Shown here one piece after another: positions 8,013-15,275 of a stretch of 35,421 nt of DNA; position 1 is the first letter of the stretch; every line of letters begins with the position of its first letter. A model generated the notes under the pieces. That model worked only from the letters and a program-made list of their open reading frames with translations, was not told where the DNA came from and searched no databases. This DNA is from Streptomyces inhibens (GTDB lineage: Bacteria; Actinomycetota; Actinomycetes; Streptomycetales; Streptomycetaceae): NCBI RefSeq assembly GCF_003389455.1, contig NZ_QUAC01000070.1, forward strand, positions 1 to 35,421, given 5' to 3'. The translations under genes were made by a program, and so were the position numbers.

Positions 8013-8343
8013 GCGGCTCCGACACCCCACAGGCCTGCGACAACACCCGTCCCGGGACATCCGCGAACCGGCCGGCCCTACCTCGAAAGGCTCAACCAAC
8101 GATTCGCCGTCTCCTCCGTGCGTACCCGAACGGCCTCCCGCCGGACCTGCCATTCGAGCCAGGAGACCCGGCCGGTGTCCACCGGGCGCAGGCAACAAGA
8201 TTCCCCCGGCAACCGCATCCCGGAGGCCACCGCGGCCGCGCGGCCCGCGGTGGCACATGGGGCGGCCGACCTCGCAGAGTGACCTGCGGGCGGCAACACT
8301 GGGAGGCAGCGGAAAGCACCGACGCACGGTGAGGCTGGAGGCG
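7975..8343. other. 369-bp non-coding gap before the SpoIIE-type gene
   Basis: I see no gene here with credible start, codon pattern or family likeness. It contains the second half of the 34-bp duplication and one strong stem-loop at 8226-8254. Confidence 0.6.
8226..8254. other. 10-bp GC stem-loop upstream of the PAS-SpoIIE gene
   Basis: GCCACCGCGG at 8226-8235 is the exact reverse complement of CCGCGGTGGC at 8245-8254, with a 9-nt loop. It may end capA transcripts or be part of the leader of the gene at 8344. Confidence 0.5.
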
Positions 8344-10866
8344 ATGGGCGCATCCGACATGGCGTACGGCGGCGACCGGCCCGTAGAGCCCGCGGTGCAG
8401 ACGTGGGCCCGGGTGGTGGTCGACGCGCGAGGCGTGCTGACCGAATGGAGCGCCGCGGCCGAACGCCTGCTCGGATACGTGGCGAGCGATGTCGTGGGAC
8501 GGCCCGCCGCCGTACTGATGGCCACGGCCGACGAGGCGGACGAAGCCGAAGGGCCCGCACCGGGCGACAAGGGCGACGAGGGCGAAGAGGGCGCAGCCAT
8601 CCTGCTGCGCCACCGTGACGGCCGTACGGTCAGCTGCCGGCTGAGCGTCCACCCCGAGGACGGAGACGGCGCCGGGCCGCGCTGGGCGGTCATGCTGGCT
8701 CCCGCAGGGACGTCGTCCGCGCGGGAAATCGACCGGGCATTTCTGGAGGCGCTGTTCACCCGATCGCCGGTGGGGCTGTTCGTCTTCGACCCGGAGCTCA
8801 GGCTGCTGAAGTTCAACGCTGCCGCGGAGGGCATGCAGGGCACGCCGACCGAGACGGCGGTGGGCCGTCGCCCCACCGAGGTGTGGCCCGACTTCGGCGC
8901 CGAGCCCACGGAGCGGGTGATGAAACAGGTCCTGGAGTCGGGGCAGCCGGTGATCAGCTTCGAGAAGCGCGGCCGGCCTCCGGGAGACCCCGGCCAGGAG
9001 CACATCTACTCGGTGTCCGCGTTCCGCCTCGAAGACGCCCATGGCCGCATCCTCGGGGTGGCCGATGCGGTGGTCGACGTCACCGACCGGCACCGCGCGC
9101 AGGAGCGACTGGCCCTGCTCGCCGAGGCCGGGGCGCGTATCGGCACCACACTGGACGTGGTGCGCACCGCTCAGGAACTGGCCGATCTGGCGGTGCCACG
9201 ACTGGCCGACACCGCCGCCATCGAGGTGCTGGAGCCGACGCTCCTGGGCGGGGAGATCACCCCCGGGCCGGTCGCCGGCGACGTAGTGCTGCGCCGGGCG
9301 GCTTCGCGCTCCCGCCGGAAGGAGGTGCCGCCGGGCGTGTACGAGGTCGGCGAGGTCAGCACCTTTCCGTTCGCCGGGCCGTTCACCAGGGCCCTGCGCG
9401 ACCTGCGGCCGCTGCTGGTCAGCCGGCTGGGCCCGGACAGTGAGTGGATCCGTGCCGACCCCGTACGCGGGCGGCGGATGCTCGAAGAGAAGGTCCACTC
9501 GCTCATGCTGATCCCGTTGGTCGTCCGCGACCTCCCCCTCGGGCTCGCCGCGTTCTACCGATGGGGGGAGTTGGGCCCCTTCCGGGAGGACGATCTGACG
9601 CTGGCCACGGAACTCGGCCGCCGTACGTCCGTCTGCCTGGACAACGCCCGTCAGTACGTACGCGAACGCGACGCGCTGCTGAGTCTCCAGCGCAGTCTGC
9701 TGCCGCACGAACTCCCTGATCAGATCGGCGTGGAGGCCGCCCACCAGTACGTCCATGCCGGATCCGGCGGAGACTGGGTCGATGTCATCCCGCTGTCCGG
9801 AGCCCGGGTGGCGCTGGTGGCAGGCCGGGCCGCCGGCCATGGCGTGCATGCCGCGGCTGCCATGGGCCGGCTGCGGGCGGCCGTCCATACGCTGTCGGAC
9901 CTGGATCTGGAGCCGGACGAACTGCTGGCCAGGGTCGATGACTTGGTGTTCCGCCTGGCAGGTGACGACAGCCGGGCGGGGGCCGGCGGCCGGGCCGACA
10001 CCGGCGCCGACAAGGACGCTGACGTGGAGGCCCGCCCCGGCCCCGGTCATGGGGACGGGGTCGGCTCCGGTCATGTGGACGGGATCGGCTCCGAGTGCCT
10101 GTACCTGGTCTACGACCCGGTCTCCCGGCGTTGCACCATGGCCGGAGCCGGCCACTCCCGTCTCGTCGTCCGATATCCGAACGGCTCGGTGACGACCCTG
10201 GAGCCCCCGGCCGCCGAGCCGCTGGGCCGGCCCGGCCCGTCGTTCGGAAAGGCCGAACTGGAGCTGCCCGAGGGGGCGTTGCTCACCCTCCACACCCCAG
10301 GGCTGCTCCAGGCGTACGAGGACCGGGCGGCCGGCCTGACCCGGCTCGAAGGCCTGCTCGCCCGGCCGCCGGACTCCCTGAGCGAGACCTGCCGACTGCT
10401 CACCGACTCCCTCCTCCCTGAGCAACCCCCTGAAGACGCCGCCGTGTTGGTCGCCCGCACCCACGCGCTGGGCGAGGACCGGGTTGCCGCATGGGACCTC
10501 CCCTCCGACCCGGCGGTCGTCTCCACCGCGCGTTCCCTCGTCGCCCACCAGCTCACCTCCTGGGGCCTGGAGGAGGAAGCGTTCACCACGGAGCTGATCG
10601 TCAGCGAACTCGTCACCAACGCCATTCGCTACGCCAGCGCCCCCATCCGGCTGCGTATGATCCGCGACCGCACACTGACCTGCGAAGTCTCCGACGGAAG
10701 CAGTACCGCACCCCGCGTACGGCATCCACGCGCCACGGACGAAGGGGGCCGCGGCCTCCTTCTCGTCGCGCAGTTCGCCGAGCGCTGGGGTGCTCGCTAC
10801 ACCGCCGAGGGCAAGACCGTCTGGGCCGAGCAGAAGATCGACGGGGCTCCGGACGACCTGGTGTGA
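8344..10866 (+). CDS. PAS-PAS-GAF-SpoIIE-HATPase signalling protein with degenerate phosphatase motifs
   Basis: This 840-residue soluble protein belongs to the large Streptomyces family of anti-anti-sigma phosphatases fused to an RsbW-like ATPase. Order: PAS (about 20-120), PAS (130-248), GAF (260-440), SpoIIE/PP2C (450-705) and HATPase (725-830). The ATPase domain keeps its N-box (ELVTNAIRY) and G-box (EGGRGLLLV). In the phosphatase, GGDWVD at 475-480 is kept, but the motif GDVxGHG reads GRAAGHG with Arg495 for Asp, and the YTDGL motif reads HTPGL with Pro652 for Asp. A Gly/Asp-rich insert (540-583) interrupts the domain. Metal binding and phosphatase activity are therefore doubtful. Start choice is uncertain: ATG 8344 has GGAGG only two bases away, GTG 8329 is the alternative. 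Confidence 0.85.
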   Translation: MGASDMAYGGDRPVEPAVQTWARVVVDARGVLTEWSAAAERLLGYVASDVVGRPAAVLMATADEADEAEGPAPGDKGDEGEEGAAILLRHRDGRTVSCRLSVHPEDGDGAGPRWAVMLAPAGTSSAREIDRAFLEALFTRSPVGLFVFDPELRLLKFNAAAEGMQGTPTETAVGRRPTEVWPDFGAEPTERVMKQVLESGQPVISFEKRGRPPGDPGQEHIYSVSAFRLEDAHGRILGVADAVVDVTDRHRAQERLALLAEAGARIGTTLDVVRTAQELADLAVPRLADTAAIEVLEPTLLGGEITPGPVAGDVVLRRAASRSRRKEVPPGVYEVGEVSTFPFAGPFTRALRDLRPLLVSRLGPDSEWIRADPVRGRRMLEEKVHSLMLIPLVVRDLPLGLAAFYRWGELGPFREDDLTLATELGRRTSVCLDNARQYVRERDALLSLQRSLLPHELPDQIGVEAAHQYVHAGSGGDWVDVIPLSGARVALVAGRAAGHGVHAAAAMGRLRAAVHTLSDLDLEPDELLARVDDLVFRLAGDDSRAGAGGRADTGADKDADVEARPGPGHGDGVGSGHVDGIGSECLYLVYDPVSRRCTMAGAGHSRLVVRYPNGSVTTLEPPAAEPLGRPGPSFGKAELELPEGALLTLHTPGLLQAYEDRAAGLTRLEGLLARPPDSLSETCRLLTDSLLPEQPPEDAAVLVARTHALGEDRVAAWDLPSDPAVVSTARSLVAHQLTSWGLEEEAFTTELIVSELVTNAIRYASAPIRLRMIRDRTLTCEVSDGSSTAPRVRHPRATDEGGRGLLLVAQFAERWGARYTAEGKTVWAEQKIDGAPDDLV
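10050..10092 (+). repeat. Short in-gene repeat coding Gly-His-rich insert
   Basis: The coding sequence repeats GGTCATG.GGACGGG.TCGGCTCCG twice in tandem (24-nt period), giving GHGDGVGS then GHVDGIGS in the protein. It sits in the low-complexity insert of the SpoIIE domain. Confidence 0.6.
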
Positions 10867-10926
10867 GCCCGCTGCCGGCAGCTGGTCCCTGCCGACTCAC
10901 CGCTCGGCCACTGAGATGATCTTCGA

Positions 10927-11415
10927 ATGAATCATCGCTCTCGCGCCTGGATCCAGCGGCGGCTGCGGTCGCTGGCCTTCCTGGAACTGCTCAACATCCC
11001 GCTCCAGGCCGCACTCTGGTTCGGCAAGGTCGGCTTCCCGATAACGCCGGCGAACGCCGTGGGATTCGCGTTGTTCGCGCTCCTCCTCCTGCAAGGAGCC
11101 GCCTACTGGCTCGCCAAGCTCCGCCGGGTCGCGACACCCGGCAACTCCCTCCCCGGCGCCAGGACTTTCGCGACGCTCCGCGTACTCAACGTTCCGCTGC
11201 TGATCGCCGGCGTGCTCTTCACCCTCCGGACGGTATGCGTCGACCCCGGGAGCAGCAGCTGGCCGGGCCTCGTCTTCGCGCTGTTCGCGGTGCTGGAGTA
11301 CATCAACTACTTCCACACACAACTCATGTACGACACCCGCGAAGACCTCCGCCACCTGCGCAACCACGGCCTGCGCCGTGCGCACCTGGCCCGCGACCTG
11401 GACTCTCGCGGGTAG
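10927..11415 (+). CDS. Small four-helix membrane protein of unknown function
   Basis: I do not recognise a family beyond a conserved Streptomyces type. The 162-residue product has four likely membrane segments at about 16-36, 44-64, 84-104 and 110-130, and basic ends (RSRAWIQRRLR at the start, LRRAHLARDLDSRG at the end) that suggest both termini face the cytosol. No catalytic motif or signal peptide is seen. No Shine-Dalgarno is obvious; GATGAT at 10915-10920 is six bases before the ATG, so a leaderless start is possible. It converges with the TetR gene. Confidence 0.75.
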   Translation: MNHRSRAWIQRRLRSLAFLELLNIPLQAALWFGKVGFPITPANAVGFALFALLLLQGAAYWLAKLRRVATPGNSLPGARTFATLRVLNVPLLIAGVLFTLRTVCVDPGSSSWPGLVFALFAVLEYINYFHTQLMYDTREDLRHLRNHGLRRAHLARDLDSRG

Positions 11416-11431
11416 CGACAGCACGCCACCG

Positions 11432-11989
11432 TTACCTCAGAAGCCATTTTCTGGTCAGCTGCATCACCTCCGCGCGGCTGTGACTGCCGTGGTCGGCGGC
11501 GATGAAGTGGTTGCCGATCCGCAGTGAGAAGGCGAGCATGCAGCGGACCTCGACGTCGTCCTTGTCGGGGCAGAAGGAGCCGAACAGCGAGCGCAGGTAC
11601 TCCATCCGCCGGTTGTCGACGCGTCGGAGTCGCTGCGCAACGGCCTCGTCGCGCCGGGCCCAGTCGCGGATCGCGAGGTCGGCCGTGGTGCCCGTCATCG
11701 GCCCGTCGCCGGACGAGGCGATCGTGAACAGCCGCTCCAGCTTGGCCCTGGCATCTCCTCCGCCGCTCTCGACCTGCTCGATCACTCCCTCGGTGACCTC
11801 GCGCTCCCACGCGTCGAGCATCTCGGTGAGCAGCGCGTCCCGGTTGCCGAAGTACCCGTAGAAGCCGCCCTTGCTGACACCGAGTGCCTGCGCCAGTGTC
11901 TCGATCCGAACGGCCTCCGGGCCGCCGGCGGAGAGCGCCCGCAGCCCCTCCTCGATCCATTTGCCGCGAGGCGTGCGGGTCACGCCCAT
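11432..11989 (-). CDS. TetR family transcriptional regulator
   Basis: The 185-residue protein begins with a TetR helix-turn-helix (about 8-55: RGKWIEEGLRALSAGG, then LAQALGVSKGGFYGYFGNRDALL). The C-terminal ligand domain is divergent, as is usual. The ATG at 11989 has GGGGAGA upstream. The adjacent divergent gene encodes a DUF2867-type protein, and two strong inverted repeats sit between them, so it probably represses itself and that gene. The inducer is unknown. Confidence 0.9.
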   Translation of the reverse strand: MGVTRTPRGKWIEEGLRALSAGGPEAVRIETLAQALGVSKGGFYGYFGNRDALLTEMLDAWEREVTEGVIEQVESGGGDARAKLERLFTIASSGDGPMTGTTADLAIRDWARRDEAVAQRLRRVDNRRMEYLRSLFGSFCPDKDDVEVRCMLAFSLRIGNHFIAADHGSHSRAEVMQLTRKWLLR

Positions 11990-12016
11990 GATGTGTCTCC
12001 CCTCACGTCTTCCCTC

Positions 12017-12038
12017 ATCTATACGGTGCCGTATAGAT
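12017..12038. promoter_or_regulatory. TetR operator 1
   Basis: ATCTATACGG-TG-CCGTATAGAT is a perfect 10-2-10 palindrome, 27 bp before the TetR ATG. It shares the core TCTATACGG..CGTATAGA with the second site. Confidence 0.8.
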
Positions 12039-12047
12039 GGGTGCTAG

Positions 12048-12079
12048 CCTTTATCTATACGGCATCGTATAGATAAAGG
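12048..12079. promoter_or_regulatory. TetR operator 2
   Basis: A 13-6-13 perfect inverted repeat (CCTTTATCTATAC, spacer GGCATC, then its reverse complement). Its centre is 36 bp from the centre of operator 1. It ends on the Shine-Dalgarno GGGAGAGGGG of the DUF2867-type gene, so binding would block initiation of that transcript. Confidence 0.8.
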
Positions 12080-12094
12080 GAGAGGGGCCTGCTC

Positions 12095-12694
12095 ATGCGA
12101 CTCCCCAGAACCGCGCACACTTCCCGCCCCTGGCGGATCCACGAGATCGCCGGCGACTTCCAGGTCGAGGACGTGTGGGCGCTGCCGACACCAGGCGGCC
12201 CGGACGACCTCGCACAACTGGTGCACCAGTTCGCGAACGGCGACGGGGCACCCGTCTCCTCCCCTGTGCCGCGCATGCTCTTCGCGGTCCGTTGGAAGCT
12301 CGGGGAACTGCTCGGCTGGGACAAGCCCGACGCCGGCCTCGGCACCCGCGCGCGGACGCTGCGGGACCGGTTGCCGGCGGATCTCCGCGAGGGTCCCCGC
12401 GGACCCGACCTCCGCGCGCTTCCGCTCACCTCCGTCTACCTGACGCACGACGAGTGGGTGGCCGAGCTGGCCAACCGGACCGTGCAGGCGGTGATGCACA
12501 TCGGCTGGGTCCCGGACGGGGCCGGCGGTTGCCGTGGTCAGATGGCCGTCCTGGTGAAGCCGAACGGGCGGCTCGGCGCCGTCTACATGGCGGGCATCAA
12601 GCCCTTCCGGTACCTGGGGGTGTATCCGGCGCTGTTTCGAGGGATCGGACACAAGTGGCAGGCGAGCGCCGGCGAAAGGAGCGCGGGCTGCTGA
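12095..12694 (+). CDS. DUF2867-type protein, probable target of the divergent TetR
   Basis: The 199-residue protein resembles DUF2867 proteins (SRPBCC-like small proteins found next to TetR regulators or as C-terminal parts of NAD-binding proteins). Visible features are HTSRPWRIHEIAGDFQVEDVWALPTP near the start, a central hydrophobic MLFAVRWKLGELLGWD, and the conserved end GRLGAVYMAGIKPFRYLGVYPALFRGI. No signal peptide. The ATG at 12095 has a strong GGGAGAGGGG nine bases before it. Function is unknown; genetic context (TetR with tandem operators) suggests induction by a small molecule. Confidence 0.7.
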   Translation: MRLPRTAHTSRPWRIHEIAGDFQVEDVWALPTPGGPDDLAQLVHQFANGDGAPVSSPVPRMLFAVRWKLGELLGWDKPDAGLGTRARTLRDRLPADLREGPRGPDLRALPLTSVYLTHDEWVAELANRTVQAVMHIGWVPDGAGGCRGQMAVLVKPNGRLGAVYMAGIKPFRYLGVYPALFRGIGHKWQASAGERSAGC

Positions 12695-12783
12695 CCGGAT
12701 CCGGCGGAGGGTCGGGTCATCTCGGCCGTCCGTTGTGGCCCTCCGAGCCGGACAAGCACCTCCCCGAGTCGGACAAGCCGCTC

Positions 12784-14103
12784 TCAAATGCGCAGAGTTA
12801 AGGGCGGATGCGTCCCGTTCAGATAGTGGTCGCCGATGTCGCGGAGCCTGTGGGTGGGGGAGCTCTGTGCTGTCAGGACGCGCGCGTTGCGCCAGAACCT
12901 GTCGAACCCCGGGCCGTCGGCGGGGGAGTCGGCGCCGTCCGTGAGTTCCAGGATGCGCGTGGTGATGTGCATCGCGGACCTGCTGGTGACGGCCTCGGCC
13001 GCGGCGACGAGGACCGCGATGTCGGCGCGCTCGTCGATGCCGAGTTCCCGCCCCATGAGGAGTCCTCCTGCCAGGGCCTCCGTCGCCGGCTCGACGACCG
13101 CCGCGGCGGTGTGGGCGGCGGCCACCAACTCCCCGTAGGCGAGGAGGAGGTACGGATCGCCACTTGGCCGTCCCGCGTAGGCGCCGTTGTCCGGGTCCGC
13201 GATCGGCCAGATGCGCGGCGTGGCACGGCTGAAGTCCCGCGCCTCGGCCAGCGCTCCTTCGGCGATCCCCAGGCCGACATGGACGAGAGCGAGCCGCAGC
13301 GCCAGAGGGGCGAGCGTGGCGAACGGGGCGACATCGTGCTCGTCGCGCGGCACGGCGCCCAGCACCTGATCGGCGGGCACCGGGACGCTGTCGAACCCGA
13401 CGGTGCCGGCTCCGGCGAGGCGCTGTCCGAGGCGGTCATGTGCCGGGTCGGCCGTCACACCGGGGTGGGCCGGGTCCACGACCACGATCAGCGACTCGCC
13501 TGTTTCGGTACATCCCGCGGCGAGCACCAGCCGGTCGGCCACAGCGACACCCGCGGCGAACGCCCTGCGCCCGTTGAGGACGTAGCCGCTGTCGGCCGGT
13601 GTGAGCGTCAGGTCGGGACCCGTCTCCAGCTCCGCCTCCTCCGACCCCGGAAGGTCGGTGCTGCCGCCCCAGATCCACTGCTCCTCCGCCGCCCGGAGTT
13701 CCAGTACGTCGGCCTTCTCCGGGGTGCCGAAGAAACGGGCGCTCCACGACAACACATAGTGCCGGCCGAGCAGTTCGCCGATCGAGCTGTCGGCCGCCGC
13801 GATCTCCCGGATGACCGCACAGGCGGTGCGCCAGTCGGTCCCTCGGTGGGCCGGGCCGGGCGGTGCCAGCAGCGCCGGCAGACCGGCTTCGCGCAGTCGT
13901 GAGATCTCGTCGAAGGGAGGCTTGCCCGCCCGGTCGCGGATGATTGCGTCGACGGCGAGATCATCCGCGATCTCACGGGTGACGCGTGGCCAGATCCCTT
14001 CCTCGGCCGGGTGGTTGATCTGTGGGGAGGCGGTGCGTGCTGCGGACTTCTTCGGCATGGCGCCGTTCACCATCCTGTCGGGCGTGTGGATCGGCGTGTG
14101 CAC
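12784..14103 (-). CDS. DszC/SfnB-like acyl-CoA dehydrogenase family flavoprotein
   Basis: The 439-residue protein has the acyl-CoA dehydrogenase fold (N-terminal helices, central beta domain, C-terminal four-helix bundle), but its sequence is closer to the flavin-dependent monooxygenase-type branch (DszC, SfnB, IsoD-like), which acts on organosulfur or aromatic compounds with reduced flavin. Landmarks are ADSSIGELLGRHYVLSW (about 98-114), WIWGGSTDLPGSEEAE, and the C-terminal FDRFWRNARVLTAQSSPTHRLRDIGDHYLNG. This last segment (WRNAR...H) is typical of that branch, not of true acyl-CoA dehydrogenases. GTG at 14103 has GAGGTG seven bases upstream. An Rrf2 regulator is next upstream on the same strand. 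Sulfur scavenging is a reasonable guess only. Confidence 0.8.
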   Translation of the reverse strand: MHTPIHTPDRMVNGAMPKKSAARTASPQINHPAEEGIWPRVTREIADDLAVDAIIRDRAGKPPFDEISRLREAGLPALLAPPGPAHRGTDWRTACAVIREIAAADSSIGELLGRHYVLSWSARFFGTPEKADVLELRAAEEQWIWGGSTDLPGSEEAELETGPDLTLTPADSGYVLNGRRAFAAGVAVADRLVLAAGCTETGESLIVVVDPAHPGVTADPAHDRLGQRLAGAGTVGFDSVPVPADQVLGAVPRDEHDVAPFATLAPLALRLALVHVGLGIAEGALAEARDFSRATPRIWPIADPDNGAYAGRPSGDPYLLLAYGELVAAAHTAAAVVEPATEALAGGLLMGRELGIDERADIAVLVAAAEAVTSRSAMHITTRILELTDGADSPADGPGFDRFWRNARVLTAQSSPTHRLRDIGDHYLNGTHPPLTLRI

Positions 14104-14118
14104 GGCCGCCCCACCTCA

Positions 14119-14154
14119 CGCATTCCCTAGTTTTCCCACTGGATTAGTAGGGAA
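14119..14154. promoter_or_regulatory. 9-bp inverted repeat upstream of the DszC-like gene
   Basis: CATTCCCTA at 14119-14127 and TAGGGAATG at 14146-14154 form a perfect inverted repeat around 18 bp of A/T-richer DNA. It lies 16-51 bp before the GTG start, the position of a promoter operator. The upstream Rrf2 gene product is the natural candidate ligand. Confidence 0.55.
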
Positions 14155-14269
14155 TGAATCATGCTTCCGGACTCCCTTTCGGAGCAAGGGGCGTTCGAGG
14201 GGTGGACAGTTGGGTCTTGAAATCCGGACTGTTCGGTCAGGGGCTGATGAGGGGCCGGTCAGGCGCCGG

Positions 14270-14728
14270 TCAGGGATTCGTCCACGAGGCCGGATCCTCG
14301 GCCAGCGCGGACACCCGGGTGGGCAGGTCGGCCGAGGCGACATCGGCCAGGGATACGCCGTCGAGGATCTGCCGGACATTGGCCCGTAGCGCGACCCACA
14401 GCGGCAACAGCGACTCGGCCGGCCCGGTGTAGGACAGCTCCGGCGGGCGGACACCGCGTACCGACACGAGCGGCCCGTCCACGACGCGGATGACATCCGC
14501 GATGCTGATGTCCTCCGGAGCCTTGGCCAGCCGGTAGCCGCCGTTGCCACCGCGCTGACTGAGTACGAGCCCGCCGCGCCGCATATCGTTCAGGATGCCT
14601 TCGAGGAACTTGTGCGGAATGTCCTGAGCGTCGGCAATGGCCTCCGCCTTGAGCGGCCCCGCCTCCCGGGCACCAGCGAGTTGCAGCGCGGCACGCACCG
14701 CATAGTCCGCTCTGGCTGAAATCCGCAT
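14270..14728 (-). CDS. Rrf2 family transcriptional regulator lacking iron-sulfur cysteines
   Basis: The 152-residue protein has the Rrf2 winged helix (MRISARADYAVRAAL, then IPHKFLEGILNDMRRGGLVLSQRGGNGGYRLAK, about 1-75) and the short dimer helix. It has no cysteine at all, so it cannot bind the [Fe-S] cluster used by IscR, NsrR or RsrR and is closer in that respect to CymR/YwnA-type members. The ATG at 14728 starts the canonical Rrf2 N-terminus; the longer reading frame upstream is not conserved-looking. It lies 166 bp upstream of the DszC-like gene on the same strand, so it may sense sulfur status or an oxidant and control that gene. Confidence 0.88.
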   Translation of the reverse strand: MRISARADYAVRAALQLAGAREAGPLKAEAIADAQDIPHKFLEGILNDMRRGGLVLSQRGGNGGYRLAKAPEDISIADVIRVVDGPLVSVRGVRPPELSYTGPAESLLPLWVALRANVRQILDGVSLADVASADLPTRVSALAEDPASWTNP

Positions 14729-15275
14729 GCCGGCATTATCCCGCAACGGGACGGCGTGGCCCCTCCGGGCGTACCACCCGGTCCCGAGGTGGGCACCAGT
14801 CGCGCGTCCAGGCGCAGCAGCACCCTTGACGTGGCTCGACGGCGGCTCGACACTCAAGGGCGGGAACCCTAGTGAACGGGTGGGAAATCATGGGGCGTGC
14901 AGGGCTGGACACCGACCGCGCGAGCCGCGCGTTCCAGCCGCTTCCCCTTCTGACCTCACGCCGGCACATCGATCTGCTGCGCGTCTGCAGCGCGGCAAGT
15001 CCTCTCTGCTGAGGCGATAGCGGCCCGCCGCCGCGACGTACTCCGCCCCGCGCCGAACTCTTCGTCGCACCCGGGCCTGCGCCGACGGCGCCCCATGCCC
15101 GCCGCCTGCCGCGCATCCGCCTGCGCCCACGCCCGTCCTACGCCTGTACGCATACGCCCGTACACCCGTGCCCGTGCATCGGCCTGTACGTCCGTCGGCC
15201 TGTACGTGCGCCAGTACGTCCGCTTCTACGTCCGCCTGTACGTCCGCGAACCGGACCCGGATCCCAGGGAGTCGC
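14729..15275. other. 547-bp non-coding gap with tandem repeats
   Basis: No gene with credible features is seen on either strand; open frames here have mutually inconsistent, Arg/Pro- or Thr/Ser-rich translations. The last 100 bp hold the 12-bp tandem repeat at 15182-15245, just upstream of the GST gene. Confidence 0.6.
15182..15245 (+). repeat. 12-bp tandem repeat GCCTGTACGTCC before the GST gene
   Basis: Five units lie at 15182-15193, 15198-15209, 15210-15221, 15222-15233 and 15234-15245; the first and last are identical and the others differ by one or two bases. More decayed copies (GCCTGTACGCAT, GCCCGTACACCC, GCCCGTGCATCG) extend back to about 15141. The array ends 30 bp before the GST start codon. 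Confidence 0.8.

Noticed and set aside
8092..10725. 877-residue antisense frame opposite the PAS-SpoIIE gene.
   Set aside because: It is a G+C-driven shadow with no family motif; the plus strand has all domain motifs.
15168..15275. 36-residue N-terminal extension of the GST through the tandem repeat.
   Set aside because: It encodes only repeat-derived Cys/Thr/Ser/Ala residues; ATG 15276 has AGGGAG.
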